Positions 7,849-16,418 of a stretch of DNA of 64,000 bases are shown piece by piece. The stretch is from Sphingobacteriales bacterium (GTDB taxonomy: Bacteria > Bacteroidota > Bacteroidia > Chitinophagales > JADIYW01). Both the position numbers and the translations under genes were made by a program. Within the stretch, counting starts at the first letter, position 1; every line of letters starts with the position of its first letter. Location: positions 242,746 through 306,745 of the forward strand of contig JADJYT010000007.1 of NCBI GenBank assembly GCA_016719635.1, in the 5' to 3' direction. The notes beneath the pieces are model-generated. The model searched no databases, had not been told where the DNA came from, and saw nothing but the letters and a program-made list of their open reading frames with translations.

Positions 7849-8041
7849 CGTTAAAAAACTGATAGGCTCTGTAGCCTCTGAATAATCCGTATATGATTAA
7901 AACGGCACTGAATGCCCTGGTCATATCTTTTGTAAGGAAGCCCAATACAGATGGGTGAATAATAAGCAGGATTCCGAGTATGATATAGCCTGCGGCAATA
8001 ATGACACGAAGGATGAATCCGGGACTTTGTAGGAAATTCAT
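7838..8041 (-). CDS. Small two-TM membrane protein
   Basis: 67 residues with two hydrophobic segments (about 9-31 and 42-56) and a C-terminal YGLFRGYRAYQFF. No catalytic motif. It lies between the tonB terminator and the PstS-like gene, overlapping the latter by 11 bases, so the two are probably translated together. Similar small proteins beside PstS-like genes recur in Bacteroidota to my recollection, but no function is known. Confidence 0.6.
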   Translation of the reverse strand: MNFLQSPGFILRVIIAAGYIILGILLIIHPSVLGFLTKDMTRAFSAVLIIYGLFRGYRAYQFFNDEE

Positions 8042-8050
8042 GGACTAAAA

Positions 8051-8087
8051 ATAAAAAATCCCCCGTCAATATTGGGGATTTTTTATC
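8051..8087 (-). terminator. Rho-independent terminator after tonB
   Basis: On the minus strand, just after the tonB stop at 8101, the stem AAATCCCC...GGGGGATTT with a loop of about nine bases is followed by a T-rich tract (TTTTTTATTTTT). The A-rich opposite flank would also allow some function on the plus strand, but nothing upstream on that strand needs it. It separates the tonB-exb operon from the 67-residue gene. Confidence 0.75.
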
Positions 8088-8100
8088 AAGTATGTCTTTA

Positions 8101-8919
8101 TTATTGTAATTTGAAGGTAACAGGCAATGTATAAAATACCTTTACCGGTTTTCCCCGTTGTGACCCCGGAGTCCATTTAGGCATTGACTTAACCACACGG
8201 ATAGCTTCATCGCCGCATCCGCCTCCAACACCATCCTTTAAGATAGCCGGTTCGCGAACGGTTCCGTCAGTATCCACATAAAATTTCACAATTACCTTTC
8301 CTTCCAGTCCGTTTTCACGGGCCAGTGAAGGATATCGGATGTTCTTTTGCAGGAATTTCATCAGTTCCGGAACTCCACCGGGATACGAAGGCATCACTTC
8401 GGCGCGGTCGAAAATTTCAGGCTCTTTCGGTTGTTCCGGTTCCGGAGCAGGACCCGTTCCGGTTCCGGTTTCTTCAATGATGGCTTTCGCATTTTTATCA
8501 CCTTCCTGCGTGGAGGTAGAAACCTGCGTTTCCTTGATTTCCTCTACCTTGGTCAGGGGTTGTTCTTCAGCCACTTTCTCATCCTCTTTCGCTATCATCT
8601 CTACAAATTTGATGGTAGGACGAACCGGCGGCGGCGGTGGCGGCGGCGGCGGTGCTTCTACCGGCGGCGGCGGCGGCGGTAGTTCTACATTGGTCATTTC
8701 CAACGATACTTCTTTTTCTTTCTTACTGGATGTCAGAAAAGAGAATATTTTAAATTGAGAGGATAAAACGATAAATAAAAATGCAAGCAGTGCAATGGCA
8801 ATGCCCCGCAGCTTATGTCTATCTGAAATTTTCCTCAATTCATATGCACCATAGGCCTTATTTCTCCCTTCGAAGATAATATCATCCCACGACGCATTTT
8901 TATAATTTGTGTTTTCCAT
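8101..8919 (-). CDS. tonB: TonB energy transducer
   Basis: 272 residues. An N-terminal cytoplasmic stretch carries NASWDDIIFEGRNKAYGAYEL, a Bacteroidota TonB hallmark. One TM segment follows at about 38-56, then the proline-rich periplasmic linker (runs of prolines at about 80-100) and the C-terminal TonB domain with YPSLARENGLEGKVIVKFYV and the terminal TLPVTFKLQ. It couples the proton-motive force, through ExbB/ExbD, to outer-membrane receptors. It is the last gene of the operon exbB-exbD-exbD-tonB and is followed by a strong terminator. Confidence 0.93.
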   Translation of the reverse strand: MENTNYKNASWDDIIFEGRNKAYGAYELRKISDRHKLRGIAIALLAFLFIVLSSQFKIFSFLTSSKKEKEVSLEMTNVELPPPPPPVEAPPPPPPPPPVRPTIKFVEMIAKEDEKVAEEQPLTKVEEIKETQVSTSTQEGDKNAKAIIEETGTGTGPAPEPEQPKEPEIFDRAEVMPSYPGGVPELMKFLQKNIRYPSLARENGLEGKVIVKFYVDTDGTVREPAILKDGVGGGCGDEAIRVVKSMPKWTPGSQRGKPVKVFYTLPVTFKLQ

Positions 8920-8969
8920 TTCGTATACCTTGTTTTAATTTAACGAAAGAACGTCAAAGTAATACCTGC

Positions 8970-9536
8970 CTATTCTGCGGCAAATGATTTTACATTTCCG
9001 CCATTAGCTATCGCTTCTTTTTCAATATCAGAAATATCCTGAATCGCATAAATTTTGGTTTTCGTAATGTCTATTTCATCTAAAACGTCCACCATATTTT
9101 TATAGTTTGCGTCATCTGTTAATTTTACTAAAACGATAGTTTGTACATCTTTTTTAGAATCCAGTCCGTGTATGGATGTAACCTTTTTGTGTTTGTTCAG
9201 GATAATCTGACGCAGTCCGCCGGAGGAGTAATCGGTCGTTTTTAATCCCGCCACCTTCAGTCCTTCGTAATACCAGATCTTATCGTCTTTGTCACAAATG
9301 ATACTCAATACTTTCGATTCTTTCACATCCTGTTTGGTTTCCTTATCCTTTTTAGGCATCGCCAGATCCATGGCAACCGGTTTGGATAAGGAGGTTGTAA
9401 GCATGAAAAAAGATATCAATAAAAATGCCAAGTCAACCATTGGGGTTAAATCGACACGGGTGGACAATTTCTTGGAGCGTTTACCGCCGCCTTTCTTACC
9501 ATGCCCACCCCCCTGCGAGGTATCTAAATCTGCCAT
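8970..9536 (-). CDS. exbD: ExbD/TolR-like biopolymer transport protein (second copy)
   Basis: 188 residues. A glycine/lysine-rich N-terminus (GGGHGKKGGGKRSKK) precedes STRVDLTPMVDLAFLLISFFMLTTSL, with the membrane-embedded aspartate of the ExbD proton path in MVDLAFLL. A periplasmic domain follows, ending in a helix-strand pair (NMVDVLDEIDITKTKIYAIQDI). It lies 47 bases after the first exbD and 50 bases before tonB. Two unequal ExbD copies are usual in Bacteroidota TonB operons. Confidence 0.9.
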   Translation of the reverse strand: MADLDTSQGGGHGKKGGGKRSKKLSTRVDLTPMVDLAFLLISFFMLTTSLSKPVAMDLAMPKKDKETKQDVKESKVLSIICDKDDKIWYYEGLKVAGLKTTDYSSGGLRQIILNKHKKVTSIHGLDSKKDVQTIVLVKLTDDANYKNMVDVLDEIDITKTKIYAIQDISDIEKEAIANGGNVKSFAAE

Positions 9537-9583
9537 GTTGTTTTATTTTAGGTGGAATTCCTTCGGAACTTCCATTTAAAAAT

Positions 9584-10213
9584 TTAATCGTTACTGCCTT
9601 CCAGAGAGGTGATGATATTAAAGCTGTACACATCTTTTTCGCGCAATACTTCTATGATGCGCTGAACGGCTTTAATATTGGATGTCTTATCCCCTTTGAT
9701 GGCAAATTTTAATTTATTAATATCATCTTCTGCATAGGCATAGCGTGCTGCCATTATCCATTCGCCCAATTGGTTCTCGGTAGAATCCTTCGGTATCCCG
9801 GGAAATTTAAACTCCTGCAGCTGTTCGGGTTTCAGCCCTACTATCTGAGGGAGGGCCTGAGTGGGAACACCTATGATCTCAAGGTTGGCGAACTGCATTT
9901 TCTGTGCAGGTGTCATTGCCGCAACATTCGGATATTTATCACCGTATTTAGCGATGATTTTATCCAAAATCTCCGTTCTCCGTTTGGGAATATTGATACC
10001 CAGATATGCTTTGCCTTCTTTGTCCACCGAGATTGTAAGGATGTCATCCGTTGCATTCTTTTCTGCTCTTGAAGTAGGGATGTCAATCGGAACCAGTTGT
10101 GTTGGGCGGAATTTTGCCGTAAGAATGAAAAATGTAAGCAACAGGAACGCCACGTCACACATGGCGGTCATATCTACTATGGTACTTTTACGAGGTACTT
10201 TTATTTTTGGCAT
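9584..10213 (-). CDS. exbD: ExbD/TolR-like biopolymer transport protein (first copy)
   Basis: 209 residues. The N-terminus KSTIVDMTAMCDVAFLLLTFFILTA has the conserved aspartate of the ExbD membrane segment. The periplasmic part is longer than in enteric ExbD, with an insertion around residues 75-150 (MTPAQKMQFANLEIIGVPT and PQIVGLKPEQLQEFKFPG). It ends KAVQRIIEVLREKDVYSFNI, the usual C-terminal helix. It lies 25 bases after exbB and works with ExbB and TonB in the inner membrane. Confidence 0.9.
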   Translation of the reverse strand: MPKIKVPRKSTIVDMTAMCDVAFLLLTFFILTAKFRPTQLVPIDIPTSRAEKNATDDILTISVDKEGKAYLGINIPKRRTEILDKIIAKYGDKYPNVAAMTPAQKMQFANLEIIGVPTQALPQIVGLKPEQLQEFKFPGIPKDSTENQLGEWIMAARYAYAEDDINKLKFAIKGDKTSNIKAVQRIIEVLREKDVYSFNIITSLEGSND

Positions 10214-10238
10214 ATTCCGTACTTTAGAATTCTAAGTA

Positions 10239-11060
10239 TTAATGTTTTCTCGAAGCAAAAGATTGAGACAGGCTGTATCCGATCTCATCAATGCCGTATG
10301 TCAACTTATCAATTTTGCTGGTGAACAAGTTGTACATAATAATGGCAATTGCAGAAGTGAAGATACCCAGTGCGGTATTTATCAGCGCTTCGGAGATGCC
10401 GGATGCCAAAGCCGCAGGGTCCGGAGAGCCGGAAGTCGCCAATGCTGCGAATGCTTTGATCATACCTATTACCGTTCCTAACAGTGCGATTAATGTTCCC
10501 ACAGAAGCGATGGTAGCTAAAATGGGCAAGTTCTGCTCCAGGGATGGTAGTTCCAAAGAGGTAGATTCTTCCACTTCCTGCTGGATAGCCAATACTTTCT
10601 TTTCCCCTTCGAGTTCGGTGTTTTTTTCCATTTCAGCGTATTTACGCAAGCCGGCCTGAACCACATTTGCTACGGAACCTTTTTGTTTGTCGCATTCAGC
10701 AATGGCACCATTGATATCGTTGGAGGCTAATTTTGATTTTACATTTTGTAAGAAAACTTCCAGGTTACCTGTTCCGGCTGCTTTGCCTATGGTCAGGTAT
10801 CTTTCGATGGAAAAGGTAATTACCAGAATGAACATGGTCATCAGGAAGGGAACGATAACGCCGCCCTTGTAGATGATACCCATGTAATCGCCCGGTTTAG
10901 GCTCTTTTCTTAAAGAATCTTTAAAGTGTGATAGGTCACCGAATACCAGGTGGAATATCAACTCGGATACAATTAACGCCACGATAATAACTACGATGGG
11001 AGGTAGTTTAAATCCGCCTTTTGCGGTTTTTGCTGTTTGTCCTTGAGCCATGATTGTCAA
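10239..11060 (-). CDS. exbB: MotA/TolQ/ExbB proton channel
   Basis: 273 residues, first gene of the exbB-exbD-exbD-tonB operon. TM segments lie at about 20-42, 66-90, 175-200 and 225-250. The MotA_ExbB signature is seen in LEQNLPILATIASVGTLIALLGTVIGMIKAF and SGISEALINTALGIFTSAIAIIMYN. An extra N-terminal TM and a 20-residue loop are typical of Bacteroidota ExbB. It forms the stator that powers TonB. Confidence 0.93.
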   Translation of the reverse strand: MTIMAQGQTAKTAKGGFKLPPIVVIIVALIVSELIFHLVFGDLSHFKDSLRKEPKPGDYMGIIYKGGVIVPFLMTMFILVITFSIERYLTIGKAAGTGNLEVFLQNVKSKLASNDINGAIAECDKQKGSVANVVQAGLRKYAEMEKNTELEGEKKVLAIQQEVEESTSLELPSLEQNLPILATIASVGTLIALLGTVIGMIKAFAALATSGSPDPAALASGISEALINTALGIFTSAIAIIMYNLFTSKIDKLTYGIDEIGYSLSQSFASRKH

Positions 11061-11262
11061 TTTAAGTTTAAAATGATGTTGATTTATTGTTTGATGAAGC
11101 CGTAAAAATAGACTATTTTTTGATTTATTGTATGAGTTCCAACGAAAAATTAGCGTTTTTATGGTACTGCTGCAGCAGGAATCTGGATTCTTTCACAAAA
11201 GTTACACAAAACCGGATAGGATTAACAGGTAATAACTTTTTGGCAGTTTGGAAATGTCCGTA

Positions 11263-12642
11263 TTACTTTCCGATACAAAACTTCCCGAAAATGGTAGCAA
11301 GTATATCTTTATCTATATCAATCTCGCCGGTGATATTTCCTAAATGGCGAAGGGCGGTTTTAATATCCTGGGAAATTAAATCGGTTGGAATCTGTTGCTG
11401 CAGTCTCTCTATCACCCGTTCAATGGCCTGATGGGCGTTGTCCAGCGCTTCCACATGGCGGATATTGGTAATGATCACATCCTGATTGTCTTGTTTCAGG
11501 GAATTCACATAGTCCACCAGCTCTTTCTTCAGAGTGTCTAAATGGTAGTGTTCCCTGGCAGAAATGGCAATATCCGTTTCTCTTTTGGGGAATTCATCCC
11601 TGTTTCCGCTGAGGTCAATTTTATTGATAACGGTAATGATTTTTATCGTGGGGTTCTTCAGACGGATGGATGCTTCTAACGCCAAAACATCCTCGTATTG
11701 ATTCGCCTGCTGATAATCCAGCACATGAATGACAATATTGGCCTGGGCGATTTTTTCCATACTGCGCTGGATACCCATTCTTTCTATTTCATCACTGGCT
11801 TCCCGTATTCCCGCTGTGTCGATGAAGCGGAACAAATAACCATCTATCGTAATGGTTTCTTCTATGGTGTCGCGGGTGGTGCCGGCAATCGGGCTCACAA
11901 TAGCGCGTTCCTCATTCAGTAATGCATTCAGCAAGGTGGATTTTCCGGCATTAGGCTTTCCGATGATGGCTACCGGGATGCCATTTTTAATCGCGTTTCC
12001 ATATCGGAAGCTTTGTTGCAGCAGTCTGATTTCTTCCTGAATCTGGTAGAGCAGCTCAAATAGCTTGGTGCGGTCGGCAAATTCCACATCTTCCTCCCCG
12101 AAATCCAGTTCCAGTTCTATCAGGGCGGTAAAATCGACCAAATCAGCCCGTAACTCTTTCAGTTTGGTGGATATCCCGCCCCGCATCTGCTGCAGGGCAA
12201 TCTTATGGGACGCCTGGGAGTCCGAAGCAATGATATCGGCTACCGCTTCTGCCTGAGACAGGTCAAACCGTCCGTTCAGGAAAGCGCGCATGGTAAATTC
12301 GCCCGGCTGGGCGGCACGTGCGCCGCTGTACAGCAGAGCCTCCATGATCTTTTGCTGAATATAGGGAGAGCCGTGGCAGGAAATTTCCACCACATTTTCT
12401 TTTGTATAGGAATGAGGTGCAATAAACAGGCTGATCAGTACTTCGTCCAGCACTTCATTGTTATAAGCCATCTTGCCCAGGTGGATGGTATGAGTAGGTT
12501 GTTGCAGCAGGTTTTTCCCTTTAAACAGCTTATTTACAATGGCGACGGCATCTGTTCCGGATAAACGGATAACACCTATTGCACCCATACCCGGAGGGGT
12601 GGAAAGCGCAACAATGGTATCAGATATATCACTTTTTGACAT
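11263..12642 (-). CDS. mnmE: tRNA modification GTPase MnmE
   Basis: 459 residues. MnmE with MnmG installs the 5-carboxymethylaminomethyl group on wobble uridines of certain tRNAs. Seen here: N-terminal TrmE domain with TIVALSTPPGMGAIGVIRLS, helical domain with PGEFTMRAFLNGRFDLSQAEAV split over residues 113-135, P-loop GKPNAGKS at 228-235, G2/G3 GTTRDTIEE and DTAGIRE, G4 NKID, and the terminal FCIGK with the catalytic cysteine 456. Full length and intact. It is divergent from the polysaccharide-export/PKS operon, with about 210 bases between. Confidence 0.96.
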   Translation of the reverse strand: MSKSDISDTIVALSTPPGMGAIGVIRLSGTDAVAIVNKLFKGKNLLQQPTHTIHLGKMAYNNEVLDEVLISLFIAPHSYTKENVVEISCHGSPYIQQKIMEALLYSGARAAQPGEFTMRAFLNGRFDLSQAEAVADIIASDSQASHKIALQQMRGGISTKLKELRADLVDFTALIELELDFGEEDVEFADRTKLFELLYQIQEEIRLLQQSFRYGNAIKNGIPVAIIGKPNAGKSTLLNALLNEERAIVSPIAGTTRDTIEETITIDGYLFRFIDTAGIREASDEIERMGIQRSMEKIAQANIVIHVLDYQQANQYEDVLALEASIRLKNPTIKIITVINKIDLSGNRDEFPKRETDIAISAREHYHLDTLKKELVDYVNSLKQDNQDVIITNIRHVEALDNAHQAIERVIERLQQQIPTDLISQDIKTALRHLGNITGEIDIDKDILATIFGKFCIGK

Positions 12643-12827
12643 AAATACAGTTAAATGATTAAATGGTAAGTTGTTTAGACAACCTGCGAGTCAGCTAAAT
12701 TAAGTGAATTCAGCGGGATTTTAATTCGATATGTTTGGAAAGAGACGGCAGGATAATCATAACATAATTTAGGAAAACCGGAATTTCATTAAACTCAAAA
12801 ATCTTATATTATTCCCACATTCTTTAT

Positions 12828-12835
12828 TACCTTTG
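12828..12835 (+). promoter_or_regulatory. TAnnTTTG promoter box of the export/PKS operon
   Basis: TACCTTTG matches the Bacteroidota -7 consensus exactly and lies 21 bases before the ATG at 12857. It is the only clear box in the 214-base divergent spacer with mnmE and would drive the whole 12.9-25.6 kb operon. A -33 motif is not obvious. Confidence 0.45.
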
Positions 12836-12856
12836 CCAATTCAACAACCCACCAGA

Positions 12857-15301
12857 ATGAAAAAATTAGTTACGCTGTGTTTTCTAATATTCTCAGTATT
12901 TGTAATTTATGCACAAAGTTTCGGTAATTTTTCCGGAGCCTTAACCGGAAGCGGTATAACGGCTGCTGCTGCCGGTGCTGCCAAGCAGATGCAGTCTTTA
13001 AATGCGGGTAATCCCACGGCTACATCCAATTTATCCCAATTGCAGTTATTGGGCTTAGACCCAACAGCCATCCAGAAATACGTGAAAACCAAGTCTGAGG
13101 AAGGTAAAAAGGATGACCCCAACGCTAATCCACTGGAAGATGTGTTGAAATCTGTGCTGGAAATGAAAGCAAGACAGGACGGAATGCAGGAGCTGATGGA
13201 TAAAATGCAGCAATCTGCAGAGGCGAATGACAATGTAAAACCGAACGAAATCTTCGGACATGACTTTTTTGGAACAGGCAAATTGGCGTTGTTTGAAAAA
13301 TCTTCCGATTCCAAGGCACCGGATTCTTATATATTAGGGGTTGATGATGAAATCAGTATAGCTGTTTGGGGATATTCTGATTATAATAACAAATTCAAAG
13401 TCAGTGAAGACGGCTATATTCAGATTCCTGAGTTCGGAAGGATATATGTGAAGGGTCTTACCTTTGGTGCTGTAAAAGCACAAATCGGTAAAAGACTGGC
13501 CACCTTCATCAACACAGCCAATACGAAATATGAGATTACTTTAAACTATTCCAGAACGATAGATGTAAATATAGTCGGCGAAGTAAAATCGCCCGGTACC
13601 TACCAGATTCCGGCCATCAATTCTATTTATAATGCTATCAATGCAGCGAATGGAATTACAGATATAGGAAGCGTGCGGGATATACAGGTACGTAGAGACG
13701 GAAAAACGATCAGGAGGTTTGACTTGTATGAATTCCTGTTTAATCCGTTGTTGCAGGAAAGTTTCTTCCTGCAGAAAGGAGATTTTATTTATGTGTCGAC
13801 TCAAACGAAACTGGTGAAGATATCCGGATCCGTAAGACGACCGGCAAAATATGAATTGTTGAGAAATGAAAATCTGAATGAAATTATCCGGTTTGCCGGA
13901 GGATTGGCGCCGGATGCATATATAAAATCCGTTCAGGTAACCAGAACCAATAAGGATAAATCCCAGATTATTGATGTCAATTATGAAGACCTGGTCGGTA
14001 TAAATTCTAACTTTGAATTGCTGGACGGCGATGTCGTTTCCATTTCATCCATACCCGGAGGAATTGAAAACTTCATCAGTATAATTGGCCCTGTCCGATA
14101 TCCGGGAAAGTATGAGCTGAAAGAGGGATTCCGGATATCAGATGTTATCAGAAGTGCGGGGGGGATAAAATATGAAACCTATCTGGATAGGGCGTATGTC
14201 AAAAGAAGATTGGACGACAATACATATGTCAACCAGAAATTTTCTCTCAAGGAAATATTACTGGATGAAAATGCTACTGATAATTTGTTGCTCCAAAAAG
14301 CGGATCAGATACAGTTGTTTTCCAAGGAAGAATTTGTAGAGCAGTTTAAAGTCAGTATTGATGGTTCTGTTTTAAAACCAACCATCCTGGATTTTACAGA
14401 GGGCATGACACTGAACGACTTATTGTTTTATGCAGGGGGCCTTAAAAAAGAAGCCGCCAATTCTAAAATCGAAATTTCCCGCGTGATGAATATCAGCGGC
14501 AGGGATTCTGTTCAGAAATTTACGCCGCAGAGAGTGGTCATTAAGACAGTTAAGATAGGTAACAACCTCGAAATGGATGAAACCTCGAAAGCGTTTGTCT
14601 TAGCGCCGATGGATAAAGTCTATGTGCGTAAAATGTATGGGTTTGAGGAGCAAATGAATGTGACAATCAAGGGGGAAGTAAAATTTCCCGGCATCTATCC
14701 TATCCTCGATAAGAACGAAACAGTACTGGATCTGATTGAGCGTGCCGGCGGTTTGACACCTTATGCCTATGTACAGGGCGCAAAATTAACACGACCGGAC
14801 AATCAGCTGCAGACGACAATATTTGAACTGAAGGATGCTTTTAAAGACCCGAAGTCAAGAGCCAATTTAATATTAAAGAACGGGGATGTAATTGAAATAA
14901 CAACGGTTAACCAGCTGGTCAGCATCCGGGGAGGCGCCGTTAAATATCCAAATTTGGATACTACACAAACTGTCAACGGCAAATTTGTACCGGGTAAAAG
15001 CGCTCGTTGGTACATAAAACACTACGCCGGCGGATTTAAGAAAGGTGCCTTGAAAAAATCCACTATGGTAATTTACCCAAACAGAAGGTTGGATTATACC
15101 CGTTCGGTGATGGGGATTAAGAATTACCCGACAGTTGACAATGAAGGTGCGTTGATTACAGTAGACATGAAAAAGAAGACACCAAAGCCGCCGAAAGGTC
15201 CGGAATCCGCGTTAAACTGGAATATCGTTTTACCGAGTATCATTGCAGCTGTAACGTCTATAGCCACCACATTGACTTTAATTTTTGTGTTGAAAAAGTA
15301 A
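12857..15301 (+). CDS. SLBB-domain polysaccharide export protein (Wza-like)
   Basis: 814 residues from the ATG at 12857, which gives a clean signal peptide (MKKLVTLCFLIFSVFVIYAQ). A longer reading from 12833 would overlap the promoter box. After a low-complexity segment and a short charged helix comes the Poly_export domain (YILGVDDEISIAVWGYSDYN near 155-175), then a series of about five to six SLBB repeats marked by VNIVGEVKSPGTYQIP, VKISGSVRRPAKYELL, ISIIGPVRYPGKYELK, VSIDGSVLKPTILDF and VTIKGEVKFPGIYPIL, each followed by an AGG motif. It ends in one TM segment (IVLPSIIAAVTSIATTLTLI). It should form or gate the outer-membrane exit for an exopolysaccharide. Next gene after eight bases. Confidence 0.92.
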   Translation: MKKLVTLCFLIFSVFVIYAQSFGNFSGALTGSGITAAAAGAAKQMQSLNAGNPTATSNLSQLQLLGLDPTAIQKYVKTKSEEGKKDDPNANPLEDVLKSVLEMKARQDGMQELMDKMQQSAEANDNVKPNEIFGHDFFGTGKLALFEKSSDSKAPDSYILGVDDEISIAVWGYSDYNNKFKVSEDGYIQIPEFGRIYVKGLTFGAVKAQIGKRLATFINTANTKYEITLNYSRTIDVNIVGEVKSPGTYQIPAINSIYNAINAANGITDIGSVRDIQVRRDGKTIRRFDLYEFLFNPLLQESFFLQKGDFIYVSTQTKLVKISGSVRRPAKYELLRNENLNEIIRFAGGLAPDAYIKSVQVTRTNKDKSQIIDVNYEDLVGINSNFELLDGDVVSISSIPGGIENFISIIGPVRYPGKYELKEGFRISDVIRSAGGIKYETYLDRAYVKRRLDDNTYVNQKFSLKEILLDENATDNLLLQKADQIQLFSKEEFVEQFKVSIDGSVLKPTILDFTEGMTLNDLLFYAGGLKKEAANSKIEISRVMNISGRDSVQKFTPQRVVIKTVKIGNNLEMDETSKAFVLAPMDKVYVRKMYGFEEQMNVTIKGEVKFPGIYPILDKNETVLDLIERAGGLTPYAYVQGAKLTRPDNQLQTTIFELKDAFKDPKSRANLILKNGDVIEITTVNQLVSIRGGAVKYPNLDTTQTVNGKFVPGKSARWYIKHYAGGFKKGALKKSTMVIYPNRRLDYTRSVMGIKNYPTVDNEGALITVDMKKKTPKPPKGPESALNWNIVLPSIIAAVTSIATTLTLIFVLKK

Positions 15302-15309
15302 ATAATTTC

Positions 15310-16383
15310 ATGCAGCAGTTTTCAGAAGAAGATATAAGATTAGTCGATGTTCTTGAGTCTTTCAAGAGTTACGTAGTATACTTACTAAAAAAGTGGTATA
15401 TATCAATCGTCGGTGTGGGGGCTTTAACTGCCGCAGGTTTTTTTTATGCAAAAATGACGCCTCCGACTTATGTCGCCAATATCTCCTTTAATGCAGTGGA
15501 TTCCAGGGCAAGTGCGATGGGTGGTTTAATGTCTATGATGGGCGTTTCATTTGCAGGAGGTTCCTCGAACGATGTTTTAACAGGCATCTTTTCTTCCCGT
15601 AATATTTTCCTGAATTCCATGCTGGATTATATGGAAGTAAACGGAAAAACAGAAAAGATCGCCAACGTTTATATGCATGCCTATAAGTATGATGAAGGGT
15701 TTGACGAAGATCCGGAGTGGAAGGGTTTTAAGTTCAAGGCAAACAGCATAAAGGAGATTTCAAAGAAAGAAATGGATTTGCTGTCCATCATGTATGACGA
15801 TTTTATCGGAGGGTTGATGACCGCGGAATTTGATTTGCCGACAGGGATGATAAAAGCAGAAGTGGAAACACCGGAATATGAGCTTTCCAGACAGTTGGGA
15901 GCATCCATGTTGAAATATACGCTTCAGTTCTACCAAACCAAACAGGTTGAAAACGCTACCGCTTCTTTTAATAGCGTATCCAAAAGATTTGATTCCATTT
16001 CCCAGCAGATTGCTCTGCGCCAGCGAATGGTGGCCGAATCACAAGACGAAAATCTGTTCAACAGAAAACGTCAGACGGTGGTTGAGCAGCAAAAGCTGAA
16101 TCAGGAAATCGCCACGCTGAATGTCATGTTTAACGAGGCGGCCTCCTCCAGGGAAAATGCAAAAGCGGGCTTGACGCCGGCTAATAACATCATTCGTGTG
16201 GTGGATGATCCTATGTTTTCCACTGCACCCAATCACTTAAGCAAATTATTATATACAGCCATTGGTTTTGCTGTTGGATTGATTTTAATCATCATACCAT
16301 TGTTAATCAGCAAGGCTATACAAGACGGCAGGGAAGAGGATAAATTGAAAGCAGTTGCAGCTGCCGGAGCTCCGCAACAATAA
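15310..16383 (+). CDS. Wzz/GumC-like chain-length determinant
   Basis: 357 residues. The N-terminal TM lies at about 28-47 (WYISIVGVGALTAAGFFYA) and a C-terminal TM at about 308-333 (SKLLYTAIGFAVGLILIIIPL), flanking a periplasmic region with predicted helices (SFNSVSKRFDSISQQIALRQ). This is the Wzz polysaccharide co-polymerase topology. No tyrosine-kinase domain is attached. It sets polymer length in Wzx/Wzy systems together with the SLBB exporter upstream. The next gene, 35 bases on, is a polyketide synthase on the same strand with no terminator between them, which is unusual. Confidence 0.88.
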   Translation: MQQFSEEDIRLVDVLESFKSYVVYLLKKWYISIVGVGALTAAGFFYAKMTPPTYVANISFNAVDSRASAMGGLMSMMGVSFAGGSSNDVLTGIFSSRNIFLNSMLDYMEVNGKTEKIANVYMHAYKYDEGFDEDPEWKGFKFKANSIKEISKKEMDLLSIMYDDFIGGLMTAEFDLPTGMIKAEVETPEYELSRQLGASMLKYTLQFYQTKQVENATASFNSVSKRFDSISQQIALRQRMVAESQDENLFNRKRQTVVEQQKLNQEIATLNVMFNEAASSRENAKAGLTPANNIIRVVDDPMFSTAPNHLSKLLYTAIGFAVGLILIIIPLLISKAIQDGREEDKLKAVAAAGAPQQ

Positions 16384-16418
16384 CTTCTTAATATAAAGAA
16401 TTTAGTTAATTTTATTTC

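Noticed and set aside
8339..8758. Glycine-rich plus-strand ORFs over tonB
   Set aside because: They are complements of the proline-rich linker codons of TonB, not genes or a true repeat element.
12643..12856. Searched for a riboswitch, attenuator or tRNA upstream of the export/PKS operon
   Set aside because: Only the TACCTTTG box was found; no stable stem with T-tract and no tRNA-like arms.
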